Source of the DNA: JAMLHH01 sp037189845
Lineage (GTDB): Bacteria; Bacteroidota; Bacteroidia; Chitinophagales; JADIYW01
Reading direction: 5' to 3'
NCBI GenBank assembly: GCA_037189845.1
Contig: JBBCIS010000012.1
Coordinates: forward strand, 57,543-121,542
Length of the DNA: 64,000 bases
The notes under the pieces were generated by a model. That model ran no database searches. It was given only the letters and a program-made list of their open reading frames with translations, and was not told the DNA's origin. A program made the position numbers and the translations under genes. Of the stretch, positions 8,433 through 17,122 are shown one piece after another; position 1 is the first letter of the stretch, and every line of letters begins with the position of its first letter.

Positions 8433-9397
8433 TGACAGCGAAAACTGATCACCCGAATTTCTTTCTGATTGGCACTGTAAAAGGTGGGACAACTTCTCTG
8501 CACAGATACCTGGATCAGCACCCTGATATTTATCTGAGCCCTGTTAAAGAGGTCAATTATTTCTCGAAAGAAGATATTGATGAAAACCTGTTTGCAAGAG
8601 ATTATAAGCATGATATTGCGATAGATCTGCCTCAATATTTCAAAGAGGGAATGCCTCATCCGGTACATATCGCCCATATTACAAATGAGGAAGATTATCT
8701 GCATTTGTTCTCCAAAGCGGACGGACAAAAAGCGATAGGGGAAATGAGCCTTTCTTATATGCTCTACGAAAACGCTCCCAAACGAATTTTCGAAGCTTAT
8801 CCTCAGGCTAAAATCATGGCTATGCTGCGCAATCCTGCAGAAAGGGCATTTTCTCAGTATATCATGAATCTGAAACAGGGTAAAATTCTGGAGCAGGATT
8901 TTTTGAAAGAAGTCACTCAGGATGATCAGCTGCAAAAGAAAGGCTGGGGCTCTAATCACCAGTATCTGATGATAGGAAAATATTACGAGCAATTGAAAAG
9001 GTATTTTGAATTGTTTCCCAAAGAACAAATCAAGATTTTTCTGTTTGATGACTACAAAGAGAATCCCGGTAAAGTCGTTCGTGAGATGTTTGAATTTCTT
9101 GGAGTTTCTCCGGAAATCAATATCAATACCAGTGAAAAAGCCAATGAGGGCGGAGTTCCTAAACTGAAAAAGATCAATTATTTTCTCAATCAGTATGGCA
9201 TTATCAGCTGGGCCAAAAACAATCTTCCGAGAAGCTGGCGTACACCTTTCAAAAAAATGATGTACAAAACCGGGAAAGGTGATATTCCTAAAATGACAAC
9301 CGAAGAGCGTCAATACCTGATCAACTACTACCGGGAAGATATATTACAGCTTGAGCAATTACTGGGCAGAGATCTCCATAAATGGCTGACCGTATGA
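8429..9397 (+). CDS. Sulfotransferase
   Basis: A 322-aa PAPS-dependent sulfotransferase. The 5'-phosphosulfate loop is seen in 'GTVKGGTTSLHRYL' (residues 15-28), and the 3'-phosphate site in 'MLRNPAERAFSQYIMN' around residue 130. The C-terminal half matches the heparan/carbohydrate sulfotransferase family (Sulfotransfer_1). It would sulfate a sugar of the polysaccharide made by this operon in the cytoplasm. The ATG overlaps the upstream stop in ATGA, and its own stop overlaps the next ATG in the same way, so the operon is tightly coupled. Confidence 0.85.
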   Translation: MMTAKTDHPNFFLIGTVKGGTTSLHRYLDQHPDIYLSPVKEVNYFSKEDIDENLFARDYKHDIAIDLPQYFKEGMPHPVHIAHITNEEDYLHLFSKADGQKAIGEMSLSYMLYENAPKRIFEAYPQAKIMAMLRNPAERAFSQYIMNLKQGKILEQDFLKEVTQDDQLQKKGWGSNHQYLMIGKYYEQLKRYFELFPKEQIKIFLFDDYKENPGKVVREMFEFLGVSPEININTSEKANEGGVPKLKKINYFLNQYGIISWAKNNLPRSWRTPFKKMMYKTGKGDIPKMTTEERQYLINYYREDILQLEQLLGRDLHKWLTV

Positions 9398-10587
9398 AAA
9401 AGATAGAAAAAATATTGTTTCTCAGCCCGCAGCTGCCATATCCGCCCATCAGCGGAGGAGTGATCAAAAGCTGGAGATTAGTGGAATTTCTCAGCAGTAA
9501 ATATGAGTTAAGCGTAGCTACTTTTCTCAAAAATGATGAGCAGAAAGATGTTCATACATTTCTGTCTAAAGTCAGTCTTGCAGATTATTATTTTGAACCG
9601 ATTGAGATTCCCCGTACTGCGATGAATCTTGTGAAATCCAACCTGCTTCTGCAACCACTCAATCTCTACCGGAACAGGTCTAAAAAGTTCACTCAGAATA
9701 TTCAGAAGCTCATACAGCAATCTGACGCCATCTTTGTAGACCACTATGAAATGTTTCAGTATGTGCCCAAAAATTACACAGGGAAAATCATTCTCCATCA
9801 GCATAATTGTGAATACCTGATCTGGGAAAGATATTCTGAAATAGAAACCAGCCCCTTTAAAAAGCTGGCTTTAAAAAATCAGGCCTTCTGGATCAAAAGC
9901 TACGAGCAAAATATCTGTGACAGATCTCATACGATCCTGGCAGCTCCCAATGATATCGACGAGCTGGTTAAAATAGGTGCTGACCGTCATAAGTTTTATG
10001 AAACCTATCACCTGGGCGAAGCAGAACTATTGGAATTAAATCCGTTGAACTGGCATACTTCTGAGGATGCTGTACTGTTTATAGGTACATTGACATGGGA
10101 AGCCAATATTGATGCTGCAGTATATTTTCTGAAAGATATCTGGCCCAATCTGATCGCTCAAAAACCGGAAATGAAATTCTATATCGTAGGAAAAAATCCG
10201 GATGCAAGAATTATAAAACTGGCCAATGAAAGCAAAAATGTCATTCTCACTGGTTTTGTACAAAATCTGGATGATTACTATTCTAAATCCAAAGTATTTA
10301 TTTCACCATTGAGATTTGGCAGCGGGATCAAAGTAAAGGTAATGAATGCCCTTTACAGAGGAATTCCAACCGTATCAACTACTGTGGGGGCAGAAGGATT
10401 GGCCGTAAAAAATGAATCCACTATGATGGTGACAGATGATCCTGCTCAATTTGCAAAAGATATTCTGCGATTGATCGAAGATCCCGGACTCTGGAATACC
10501 ATTTCTGAAAACTCCCGCCAGCTGGCTAAGGATTTATATACCTGGGAAGCTGTCTTTGAAAAAGTGGTACAGGCAATTGAAGAATAA
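9394..10587 (+). CDS. GT4 family glycosyltransferase
   Basis: A 397-aa GT-B fold glycosyltransferase. The N-terminal part 'ILFLSPQLPYPPISGG' is typical of GT4 acceptor domains. The C-terminal donor domain has 'FIGTLTWEANIDA' and the characteristic 'SPLRFGSGIKVKVMNAL' stretch, followed by 'VSTTVGAEGL'. It adds a sugar from a nucleotide donor to the growing lipid-linked glycan. I prefer ATG 9394 (ATGA overlap with the sulfotransferase stop) to the ATG at 9382, which would add four residues and a longer overlap. It is the last gene of the operon and converges on the heme operon with a 41-base gap. Confidence 0.85.
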   Translation: MKKIEKILFLSPQLPYPPISGGVIKSWRLVEFLSSKYELSVATFLKNDEQKDVHTFLSKVSLADYYFEPIEIPRTAMNLVKSNLLLQPLNLYRNRSKKFTQNIQKLIQQSDAIFVDHYEMFQYVPKNYTGKIILHQHNCEYLIWERYSEIETSPFKKLALKNQAFWIKSYEQNICDRSHTILAAPNDIDELVKIGADRHKFYETYHLGEAELLELNPLNWHTSEDAVLFIGTLTWEANIDAAVYFLKDIWPNLIAQKPEMKFYIVGKNPDARIIKLANESKNVILTGFVQNLDDYYSKSKVFISPLRFGSGIKVKVMNALYRGIPTVSTTVGAEGLAVKNESTMMVTDDPAQFAKDILRLIEDPGLWNTISENSRQLAKDLYTWEAVFEKVVQAIEE

Positions 10588-10628
10588 ACCTCCGGAACTC
10601 ATAGATCTTCTTTCTGCAAAATTTATTA

Positions 10629-11666
10629 CTACAGCTTCTGGTACTCCATTTTAGGAGCTCCTTTCTCTCCTTTGCTGTTGTAGAAATCTACAAAATGCAT
10701 TTTGTAGTAAAATCCTTTTCTGTCTTTGATCAGAAAAACCTTTTTTGTATCCACAAGATATGTTCCGGCGTCAAAATTATATGCTTTCCAGTCGTAGCCT
10801 ATCGCATCCAGATGGTTTGAAAGTGTAACTGTATTCAATATCTCTTCAGTAATATCAGCAAACACACCATCTTTGAGATAAAGCGCCTGTACATTTGCAG
10901 GATTGATCAGTGCTCCGTTCACCAGATAATTGACCGGGACTGTACTCCCGTTTTCATACAGGATGGTAGCATATTGGGTAAAGAATAAATCATACTCATT
11001 CTTTTTGGGCTGATGAGCCAAAACTTTGTTGTCAGACATCGAAAACATCAGCGTATTGTAGTCTGCATCTGTATTCACTGTAGCATTTACTTCATTTGCT
11101 CCGTTCAGATCAGCATACCTGAATGTGTATTTACCTCCTGAAAGACTAATGACCTCCAGTTTCGCATACCCTGCCAGACTTCCTTTTTCGGTATATCCTT
11201 TATCCAGCACAATGATCTTTTTGTGAGATTGCCAGTTTCCTATTGCCAGACTGTCTGTATTACCGCTGGAGGCATCTATATTAAATGTCAATCCTGCTGA
11301 AGATGTCGTTTCTGACCAGGATTTATCACTCAGCGCTGCTCTGACCAGCTTTGCACCATTCAGATAAATAAATCCGTTTTCTCCGCTTCCTTCAAAAGCA
11401 ATATCCCAGATATATCTGTTTTGGCTACCAACCACTTCACCGGTTTCAAAATCCATCCAGACCTGATTTTCGTAGTTATTACCCATTTCTATCTGTGTCT
11501 CCTTCACTCCTCCTCTGTCTGCAGGAGTAACCGGAAGTTCTTCCTTTTCACAGGATATCGTTGCAATTCCCAGTAAAAAAAGTAAAAGATATTTCAGACC
11601 ACCGACAACGGACAACGAATCTCTATTTTTGTCGTAAACTCTATATAGAATGAATGATGATTTCAT
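10629..11666 (-). CDS. HmuY-family heme-binding lipoprotein
   Basis: A lipoprotein of 345 aa as drawn. A hydrophobic stretch ends in 'GIATISC', a lipobox, and the mature part has the HmuY pattern: repeated 'W-DIAF' type strands near the N terminus, a tandem of beta segments, and 'IGYDWKAYNF' toward the C terminus. HmuY proteins bind heme at the cell surface and pass it to a TonB receptor, here the gene just upstream (9-base gap). The start is uncertain: the first 17 residues are charged and precede a CCGTTGTCGGT-like segment at about 11600-11615. A TTG at 11615 would give a normal lipoprotein signal, MSVVGGLKYLL. It is the last gene of the heme operon. Confidence 0.8.
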   Translation of the reverse strand: MKSSFILYRVYDKNRDSLSVVGGLKYLLLFLLGIATISCEKEELPVTPADRGGVKETQIEMGNNYENQVWMDFETGEVVGSQNRYIWDIAFEGSGENGFIYLNGAKLVRAALSDKSWSETTSSAGLTFNIDASSGNTDSLAIGNWQSHKKIIVLDKGYTEKGSLAGYAKLEVISLSGGKYTFRYADLNGANEVNATVNTDADYNTLMFSMSDNKVLAHQPKKNEYDLFFTQYATILYENGSTVPVNYLVNGALINPANVQALYLKDGVFADITEEILNTVTLSNHLDAIGYDWKAYNFDAGTYLVDTKKVFLIKDRKGFYYKMHFVDFYNSKGEKGAPKMEYQKL

Positions 11667-11675
11667 GATGTATTC

Positions 11676-13940
11676 TTATTTAGAATAATTGAAAGACAGC
11701 TTGACAAATCCTACGCGTCCCATCCCCATCGGCACTGTGGTTCCTCCTGAGGAGTGTGCGCCTCCGCTACTTCCCGATGTTGCTGCGACAGTTTTTACAC
11801 CGGCAAGGTTTTTACAGCCTATAGTGATGCCGATTCTTTTTTGCCAGAATGTTTTGGTCACATTGACATCTGCCATGTGGTAGGCTTCTATATAGCTTTC
11901 GATGATATTGCCCTCTAAATCAGCTGTCAGACTTGGTAATTTTCCCTGGTATTTATAAAATATCGATCCGCTGAGACCTGCTTTTTCCCAGGTTAGAGTC
12001 ATTTTCCCGATCAGTTCAGGAGTCAGATTGTATTTTGCTACATTCTCCTGCTCCTCACTGACTTCATTATATCTTCCGATAAGATTCACTCCGGCATTCG
12101 CCTGCAGCCATTTCCATGTGAAAGATTGCTGAAGTCCTCCACCGATAGTTTTGAATTTCCCGACATTCAGATAAGTATATTCTACTCCCTGCAATTGCGC
12201 CAGTGTGATCATATTTCTCACATCATTGTAATAGAAATTTCCCTCTGTTTTGTACAAAGTATGTTTCTTCCATTTTTTATACTGGAGGTTTACTGTATAG
12301 TTGTGAGAATACTCTGCTTTCAGATTTTGCTGTCCTACGATATTGTGGTTGATATCCACAAATTCAAAGTATAGCTCTTTTAATGACGGCGCTCTGAATC
12401 CGTATGCATAAGATGCTCTGAAATCCAGATCTCTCCAGCTGTATTTCACATTGAACGATGGTACAGGAGGAGCCTTATATTGCGAATTATATGCCATTCT
12501 CAATCCCGGACGCAGCACCAGATTTTTAGCCGGAGTGACTTCTGCTGTTGCAAACCACGCGTAATCACCCATTGTTTGTTTGCCATCCAGAATCCTTATA
12601 CCTTTTGCAGTTTCATGGTTGATATCGAGACCTGTTTCAAAATTAATCCATGAATCTTTGAACTGTGACGCCACAGATGCTCTACCCATCCATTGCACAA
12701 ACATAGAGGTATCCTGATCACTGGAGTTCGCAGAAAGCAGCTCTTCCAGAGTCGTCAAATCTTTGAAGTAGGTATTTTTCTTACGTTGGTAATAGTTAAA
12801 TCCGGAAACAGCATTGAGATAAAAATTCTTAGCGATTTTACCATTTCCATAAATAGAATGATCATTTCTGTAAGTTCTGTACGTATCGTCAAAGGTCGTT
12901 TCATTGTATGGCGCTCTTGGCAAGCCTCTGTTGGTAATCAGCTCTTTGAAGATTTCGCCTCTGTATCCCAGATTGAAATTTTTGATATTGACATGGTACT
13001 GTAATCTTCCGAAATATTGTTCTCTGGGCTTCCATGATTTGAATCTGCTGGAGTCTGCATATCTCTGTTTGAAATCAGGCAGCCAGTTATCTCCGTCGGA
13101 CCATCCATCAAAAAAGTTTCTTCCACCGGAAACACTGATTCTGTGTTTTTCCTTGAAATCAAAAGATACATTTCCTGTCAGATTATAGGTGCCGATATTT
13201 TCATGATATGCATCCAAAAGAATATTCTTTTTTGTAGCAGATTTCTTCTTTGTAATGATATTGATGGTTCCTGCCAGAGCATTGGTTCCATAGTTCACTG
13301 ATAAAGGACCTTCCACTACTTCTATTCTTTCTACATCATAAAGATTGATCTGACTTAAATCCAGATTTCCGTTTTGTCTTCCGATCATAGGAACGCCATC
13401 GATCATGATTTTCACATTCTCTCCGCTCAGTCCCTGCATGGTCATACTGAATCCCAGAATATTATCCTGAGACAATCTGATATTCAGCTCATAATTCAAC
13501 ACATCTTTCAGATTGACAGCCGCCAGCTCCCTGATTCTTTTATCATCTATGACTCTTATTTTGTGGACGCTCTTGTTCACATTTACGGGAACATACTGTG
13601 CGGTGACAACTACTTCATCGAGCATACCGCTTCCTTCTGTCAAAAAGATTTTTTGCTTTTCTGCTATGACGATCGTGTCTTCGTAATTATCAAATCCCAG
13701 ATATGATGCTCTTACCGCTACTTTTTGCCCTAAATAATCATTGGACAAAACAGCTTTCCCTTCTAAATCGGTAATAAAATAGCTTCCCTTATCCTGGGTA
13801 GCATCCAGCTTCCTGACAAAGACATGTACGTTTGCCAATGGCTGATTTTCTGACTTGTCATAAACACTGATCACCTGAGCTTCTACACTCCGGCAAAAAC
13901 CTACAGCAATCAATGCAATCAGAAGGAGTTTATTTTTCAT
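11676..13940 (-). CDS. TonB-dependent heme receptor
   Basis: A 754-aa outer membrane receptor. A signal peptide (about 1-21) is followed by a carboxypeptidase-D-like domain (about 22-100), a TonB-box-like 'DEVVVTAQYVPV', the plug domain ('MTMQGLSGENVKIMIDGVPM', 'IEVVEGPLSVNYGTNALAG') and a 22-strand barrel ending in 'VGFVKLSFNYSK' with the aromatic-rich last strand. Its position between a HemS-type gene and a HmuY gene marks it as the heme or hemoprotein receptor of the HmuR type. A 161-base gap separates it from the upstream heme gene, holding short A/T-rich repeats but no obvious terminator. Confidence 0.85.
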   Translation of the reverse strand: MKNKLLLIALIAVGFCRSVEAQVISVYDKSENQPLANVHVFVRKLDATQDKGSYFITDLEGKAVLSNDYLGQKVAVRASYLGFDNYEDTIVIAEKQKIFLTEGSGMLDEVVVTAQYVPVNVNKSVHKIRVIDDKRIRELAAVNLKDVLNYELNIRLSQDNILGFSMTMQGLSGENVKIMIDGVPMIGRQNGNLDLSQINLYDVERIEVVEGPLSVNYGTNALAGTINIITKKKSATKKNILLDAYHENIGTYNLTGNVSFDFKEKHRISVSGGRNFFDGWSDGDNWLPDFKQRYADSSRFKSWKPREQYFGRLQYHVNIKNFNLGYRGEIFKELITNRGLPRAPYNETTFDDTYRTYRNDHSIYGNGKIAKNFYLNAVSGFNYYQRKKNTYFKDLTTLEELLSANSSDQDTSMFVQWMGRASVASQFKDSWINFETGLDINHETAKGIRILDGKQTMGDYAWFATAEVTPAKNLVLRPGLRMAYNSQYKAPPVPSFNVKYSWRDLDFRASYAYGFRAPSLKELYFEFVDINHNIVGQQNLKAEYSHNYTVNLQYKKWKKHTLYKTEGNFYYNDVRNMITLAQLQGVEYTYLNVGKFKTIGGGLQQSFTWKWLQANAGVNLIGRYNEVSEEQENVAKYNLTPELIGKMTLTWEKAGLSGSIFYKYQGKLPSLTADLEGNIIESYIEAYHMADVNVTKTFWQKRIGITIGCKNLAGVKTVAATSGSSGGAHSSGGTTVPMGMGRVGFVKLSFNYSK

Positions 13941-13954
13941 TTTTTGTGTTCTTT

Positions 13955-14083
13955 GTTTAATGTTTAAAGTTTCTTTTGTTTAATGTTGGCTTATACCTAC
14001 TATCTTGTTCCGTTATCAGAGAATTCTTTCTTTTCTAAAAATCAGTCCTGCGCCAGCTAACTTTAAACCTTAAACTTTAAACT
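13955..14083. repeat. TTAAAC-type short repeats in the heme operon
   Basis: The spacer between the HemS-type gene and the TonB receptor carries CTTTAAACCTTAAACTTTAA (14061-14080) preceded by GCGCCAGCTAA. A similar element in the opposite orientation lies at 13955-13986. A close relative of the first, with the same GCGC-AGC-AAC prefix, lies at 34023-34059 between leuC and leuD. This is a dispersed intergenic repeat of unknown function. Confidence 0.5.
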
Positions 14084-14101
14084 AAATCAAACGGTCTTTA
14101 T

Positions 14102-15178
14102 CTAAATCTTACTTGCAGCTTCTACTTCGCTGACAATATCTCTCCAGGTTTGTAGCTCAGGAATGCCTGGTTTTCTCTTACCGAAAAGCTGGACAATAAT
14201 CTCTCCTTTTTCGTTGAAACATTCCAATGCTGTCACCATATCTCCTTCTGCAGGTTTTCTGACAATCCAGGAGCTTGTAATGCCGGATTCTTTCACGTGA
14301 AGGTTAAAATGCGGGTCCATGATATTGAACCAACCTTCGTGATCCAGCAACCTTCTTACTTCACCTGTGTGAATCTGGATCATACCCTGATTTCCAACAA
14401 AAACCATGATTGGAGTTTGAGTTTCTGCTGCTTTGGTCACGATATTTCTCAATGCATCATTAGATACCGGAACAGCATAATTGCCAGCCGGAGCCAACCT
14501 CAGTGCCTGTGTTCTGGAAACCTTGAACTTTCTCAGCATTCCGAAAAAGTCGTGTGTATCTTTTAATTCCAGCCATGCCTTTTGAAATCCTTTTACATCA
14601 ATTTCTGCATCCGCCAGTTCTGTATCAGGTGTTTTAGGAGCTCCGAAAGATTGTTCTGCCGACTGATCTTCTGATGTATACTTTTCTACCAGTGCATGAT
14701 AAGCGTCCTCATTGCTTTTAGTTGTCAGATAGATTTTGTGAATGGCTTCTCCGTCTTTTGCAAAAAACTGCAGGCTGTATCTCGGTTCACCTCTTAATGA
14801 CTCCTGTACTGCAAAAGCTGAATCCCAGGATGTAAAAAATATCCTCAGGTCAATATCTTCTCCTACAAATAGTCCTACGTGAGGATTTTCCAGCTCCGGA
14901 TTGAGGTATATTCCCTTGCGCTCATGTACGACTTCATTATTTCTGGTCAATGCCATTACATATCCTAAAGATTCCACCTCTTTCAGTATGTTCTGAAATT
15001 CCGGTTTTAATCTCGTGACTTTATTTTTTCCTTTCTCTGCCAATTCTCCTATCTGAGTAGCGAGTAAAGCCACTTCTGATGAATCCAGTGCTTCTGCTGC
15101 ATTTCTGATTCTTATGTGAGGATTTTCAGCTTTCAGCTGAGCCCATTTTTCTTTTAATGTTATCGCTGCTGTTGTCAT
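14102..15178 (-). CDS. hemS: Hemin-degrading/heme-trafficking factor, HemS/ChuS type
   Basis: A 358-aa cytoplasmic protein made of two similar HemS domains (about 10-165 and 195-350). The second begins 'DTHDFFGMLRKF', in which His209 corresponds to the heme-ligating histidine of HemS. 'RTQALRLAP' follows as in the family, and the C-terminal 'NIMDPHFNLHV' is also typical. These proteins accept heme from the ABC importer and store it, pass it on or break the ring to release iron. It follows hmuV by 33 bases and belongs to the operon. Family members are named hemS, hmuS, shuS or chuS. Confidence 0.9.
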   Translation of the reverse strand: MTTAAITLKEKWAQLKAENPHIRIRNAAEALDSSEVALLATQIGELAEKGKNKVTRLKPEFQNILKEVESLGYVMALTRNNEVVHERKGIYLNPELENPHVGLFVGEDIDLRIFFTSWDSAFAVQESLRGEPRYSLQFFAKDGEAIHKIYLTTKSNEDAYHALVEKYTSEDQSAEQSFGAPKTPDTELADAEIDVKGFQKAWLELKDTHDFFGMLRKFKVSRTQALRLAPAGNYAVPVSNDALRNIVTKAAETQTPIMVFVGNQGMIQIHTGEVRRLLDHEGWFNIMDPHFNLHVKESGITSSWIVRKPAEGDMVTALECFNEKGEIIVQLFGKRKPGIPELQTWRDIVSEVEAASKI

Positions 15179-15211
15179 TTTTATGTCTTTTAGTAGTTAG
15201 TCGTAAGGATT

Positions 15212-16078
15212 TTAGTCAACAGATGATAGTCCACAATCCACCGTATTTGGTGATGAATCACTCTCACGTTTTCTCGACTCTGTATTAACAGGACATCCGA
15301 AATGTACCTGAGGAATCTGATGAAAAGGATGCGTAGAAACTTTTGCAGGGAAATCATAACAGGCACTCAGCAATTCTTCTGTCAAAACTTCTTCCGGTTC
15401 ACCAAATGCGAGTATTTCACCTTTTTTCATCAATAATATTTTGGAAGCATACATCGCTGCCAGATTGATATCATGTAAAACAGCCAGAACAATATTGCCT
15501 TGCTGTGAATATTCGGCAGACAATTGTAAAATATTGTGCTGATGTCTGATATCGAGGTTATTCAAAGGTTCATCCAAAAGCAAAAGCTTTGCTCCTGAGA
15601 TCATCTTTTCTTTTTCAAACACCTGTGCCAATACTCTCGAAATATGAGTTCGCTGTTGCTCACCTCCTGAAAGTGTCTGGATATTTCTATCGGTATACGA
15701 TGACATTTCTGTCATCTCAAGACTGGATTTGATTGCTTCTATATCTGTTTTTCCGGGAATGCTGTCAAAATGCGGATAACGTCCCATGAGTACAACAGAT
15801 TCTACTGAAAAATCGAAAGCGACCTGAGTGTGCTGAGTAAGAACTGCTCTCTTTTTAGCCAGCTCAATGCTTTTTCTTTGATGTATATGCTGATTTTCCC
15901 AAATGACTTCACCTTGCTGTAAAGATGTCTGTCCGGAAAGATGTTTCAATAAAGTAGACTTTCCTGCACCATTTGGACCTAACACGGCCACAAATTCTCC
16001 ATCAGATACCTGAAAGCTGATGTCTTTCAGTAATTTTTTGGATTCTACAGTAAAGGATATGTTTTGTACGCTCAACAT
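15212..16078 (-). CDS. hmuV: Heme ABC transporter ATPase
   Basis: A 288-aa ABC ATPase. It has Walker A 'GPNGAGKST', signature 'LSGGEQQR', Walker B 'LLLLDEPLNNLD' and the H-loop 'LAVLHDINLA', arranged as in HmuV/FecE importers. ATG 16078 was chosen because it overlaps the permease stop by one base (TGATG) and opens exactly at the canonical 'MLSVQNISF' strand; the frame continues 45 codons further upstream, but those lie inside hmuU. It powers heme import through HmuU. The C-terminal tail after residue 260 is Ser-rich and not conserved in the family. Confidence 0.92.
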   Translation of the reverse strand: MLSVQNISFTVESKKLLKDISFQVSDGEFVAVLGPNGAGKSTLLKHLSGQTSLQQGEVIWENQHIHQRKSIELAKKRAVLTQHTQVAFDFSVESVVLMGRYPHFDSIPGKTDIEAIKSSLEMTEMSSYTDRNIQTLSGGEQQRTHISRVLAQVFEKEKMISGAKLLLLDEPLNNLDIRHQHNILQLSAEYSQQGNIVLAVLHDINLAAMYASKILLMKKGEILAFGEPEEVLTEELLSACYDFPAKVSTHPFHQIPQVHFGCPVNTESRKRESDSSPNTVDCGLSSVD

Positions 16079-17115
16079 CAGATAATGATACTTTTTTTCT
16101 TTTGCTGGTGTAACAAAAATAAGAAGAACGGGGCTCCGATCAATGCCGTAATCACACCAATAGGGATTTCTACCGGAGGTGCTACGATACGTGAAATCAG
16201 ATCTGCTCCGCAAAGCAATAATGCTCCCCCAATTGCCGATACAGGCAAAACAACTCTGTTATCTGAACCTAAAGATAATCTCACAAGATGTGGAACTACC
16301 AGTCCGACAAAGCTGATCATGCCGCATTGTGAAACAGAAAAACCTACCCCCAAAGCGGTAAACAGTAAGACTTTCCTTTTCAATCCTTCTGTGGAGATGC
16401 CCAGAAATTTGGCTTCATTTTCTCCTAATGCCAGAAGATTGAGTGATTTATACTGGCGGACAAGCCCGAACACGACAATGACAAAGATAATTGTCATAAC
16501 AGTGACACCTGTCCAGTTGGCTCCGCCTAAGCTTCCCAGTGTCCAGAATGTCAAGGTTCTTAACTGAGACTCTGTGGAAAGGAATGTCAGTAAGCCTACA
16601 AATGCCATAGAAAATGCATTGATGGCTATCCCTGTCAGCAACATGGAAGCGACAATAGCTTTTCCTTTTGTAACGGAAAGGGAAAATATCAGGAGCGTAG
16701 CTAAAACGGCCCCGATAAAAGTGGAAATTGCGAGTGCAGACATCTGCACATAGATTCCGAAGGCAGCAAAAAAGGATGTTCCTAAGACAATCACTAATGC
16801 TGCAGCAAGAGAAGCTCCTGCAGATATACCAATAATAGAAGGGTCTGCCAAAGGATTTCTGAACAAGCCTTGCATGGCCGCTCCACAAATTCCCATAACA
16901 GACCCTACTAATAAACTCAGCAATACCCGGGGCAGGCGAATACCCCAGATGATTGCTTCTGCTTTTGTATTATGTTCGATATCAAAGCCCAGCTTATGTA
17001 TCAACGTCTGATATAATTCGGTCAGACTGATATTTGCAGAACCATTTGTGATAGCTAAAATTGCTGTCAGAAAGAGTGCTGTTGCCAGTGCGACAATAAT
17101 CAATGATTGCTTCAA
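16078..17115 (-). CDS. hmuU: Heme ABC transporter permease, FecCD family
   Basis: A 345-aa inner membrane permease with about ten helices. FecCD-family signatures are seen in 'ITNGSANISLTELYQ', 'WGIRLPRVLLSLLVGSVMGICGAAMQGLFRNPLADPS' (beginning and end quoted from the same conserved stretch), 'GISAGASLAAALV' and 'SFVGLVVPHLVR', the coupling helix that contacts the ATPase. It forms the heme channel with HmuV and receives cargo from HmuT. It begins 7 bases after hmuT. Confidence 0.9.
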   Translation of the reverse strand: MKQSLIIVALATALFLTAILAITNGSANISLTELYQTLIHKLGFDIEHNTKAEAIIWGIRLPRVLLSLLVGSVMGICGAAMQGLFRNPLADPSIIGISAGASLAAALVIVLGTSFFAAFGIYVQMSALAISTFIGAVLATLLIFSLSVTKGKAIVASMLLTGIAINAFSMAFVGLLTFLSTESQLRTLTFWTLGSLGGANWTGVTVMTIIFVIVVFGLVRQYKSLNLLALGENEAKFLGISTEGLKRKVLLFTALGVGFSVSQCGMISFVGLVVPHLVRLSLGSDNRVVLPVSAIGGALLLCGADLISRIVAPPVEIPIGVITALIGAPFFLFLLHQQKKKSIII

Positions 17116-17122
17116 AGAACGG

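Noticed and set aside
8411..9313. Long minus-strand open frame of about 300 codons
   Set aside because: It lies fully opposite the sulfotransferase, has no recognisable domain and is explained by codon bias of the real gene.
15212..16213. Extended HmuV of 333 aa
   Set aside because: The extra residues lie inside hmuU; ATG 16078 overlaps the hmuU stop by one base and matches the family start.
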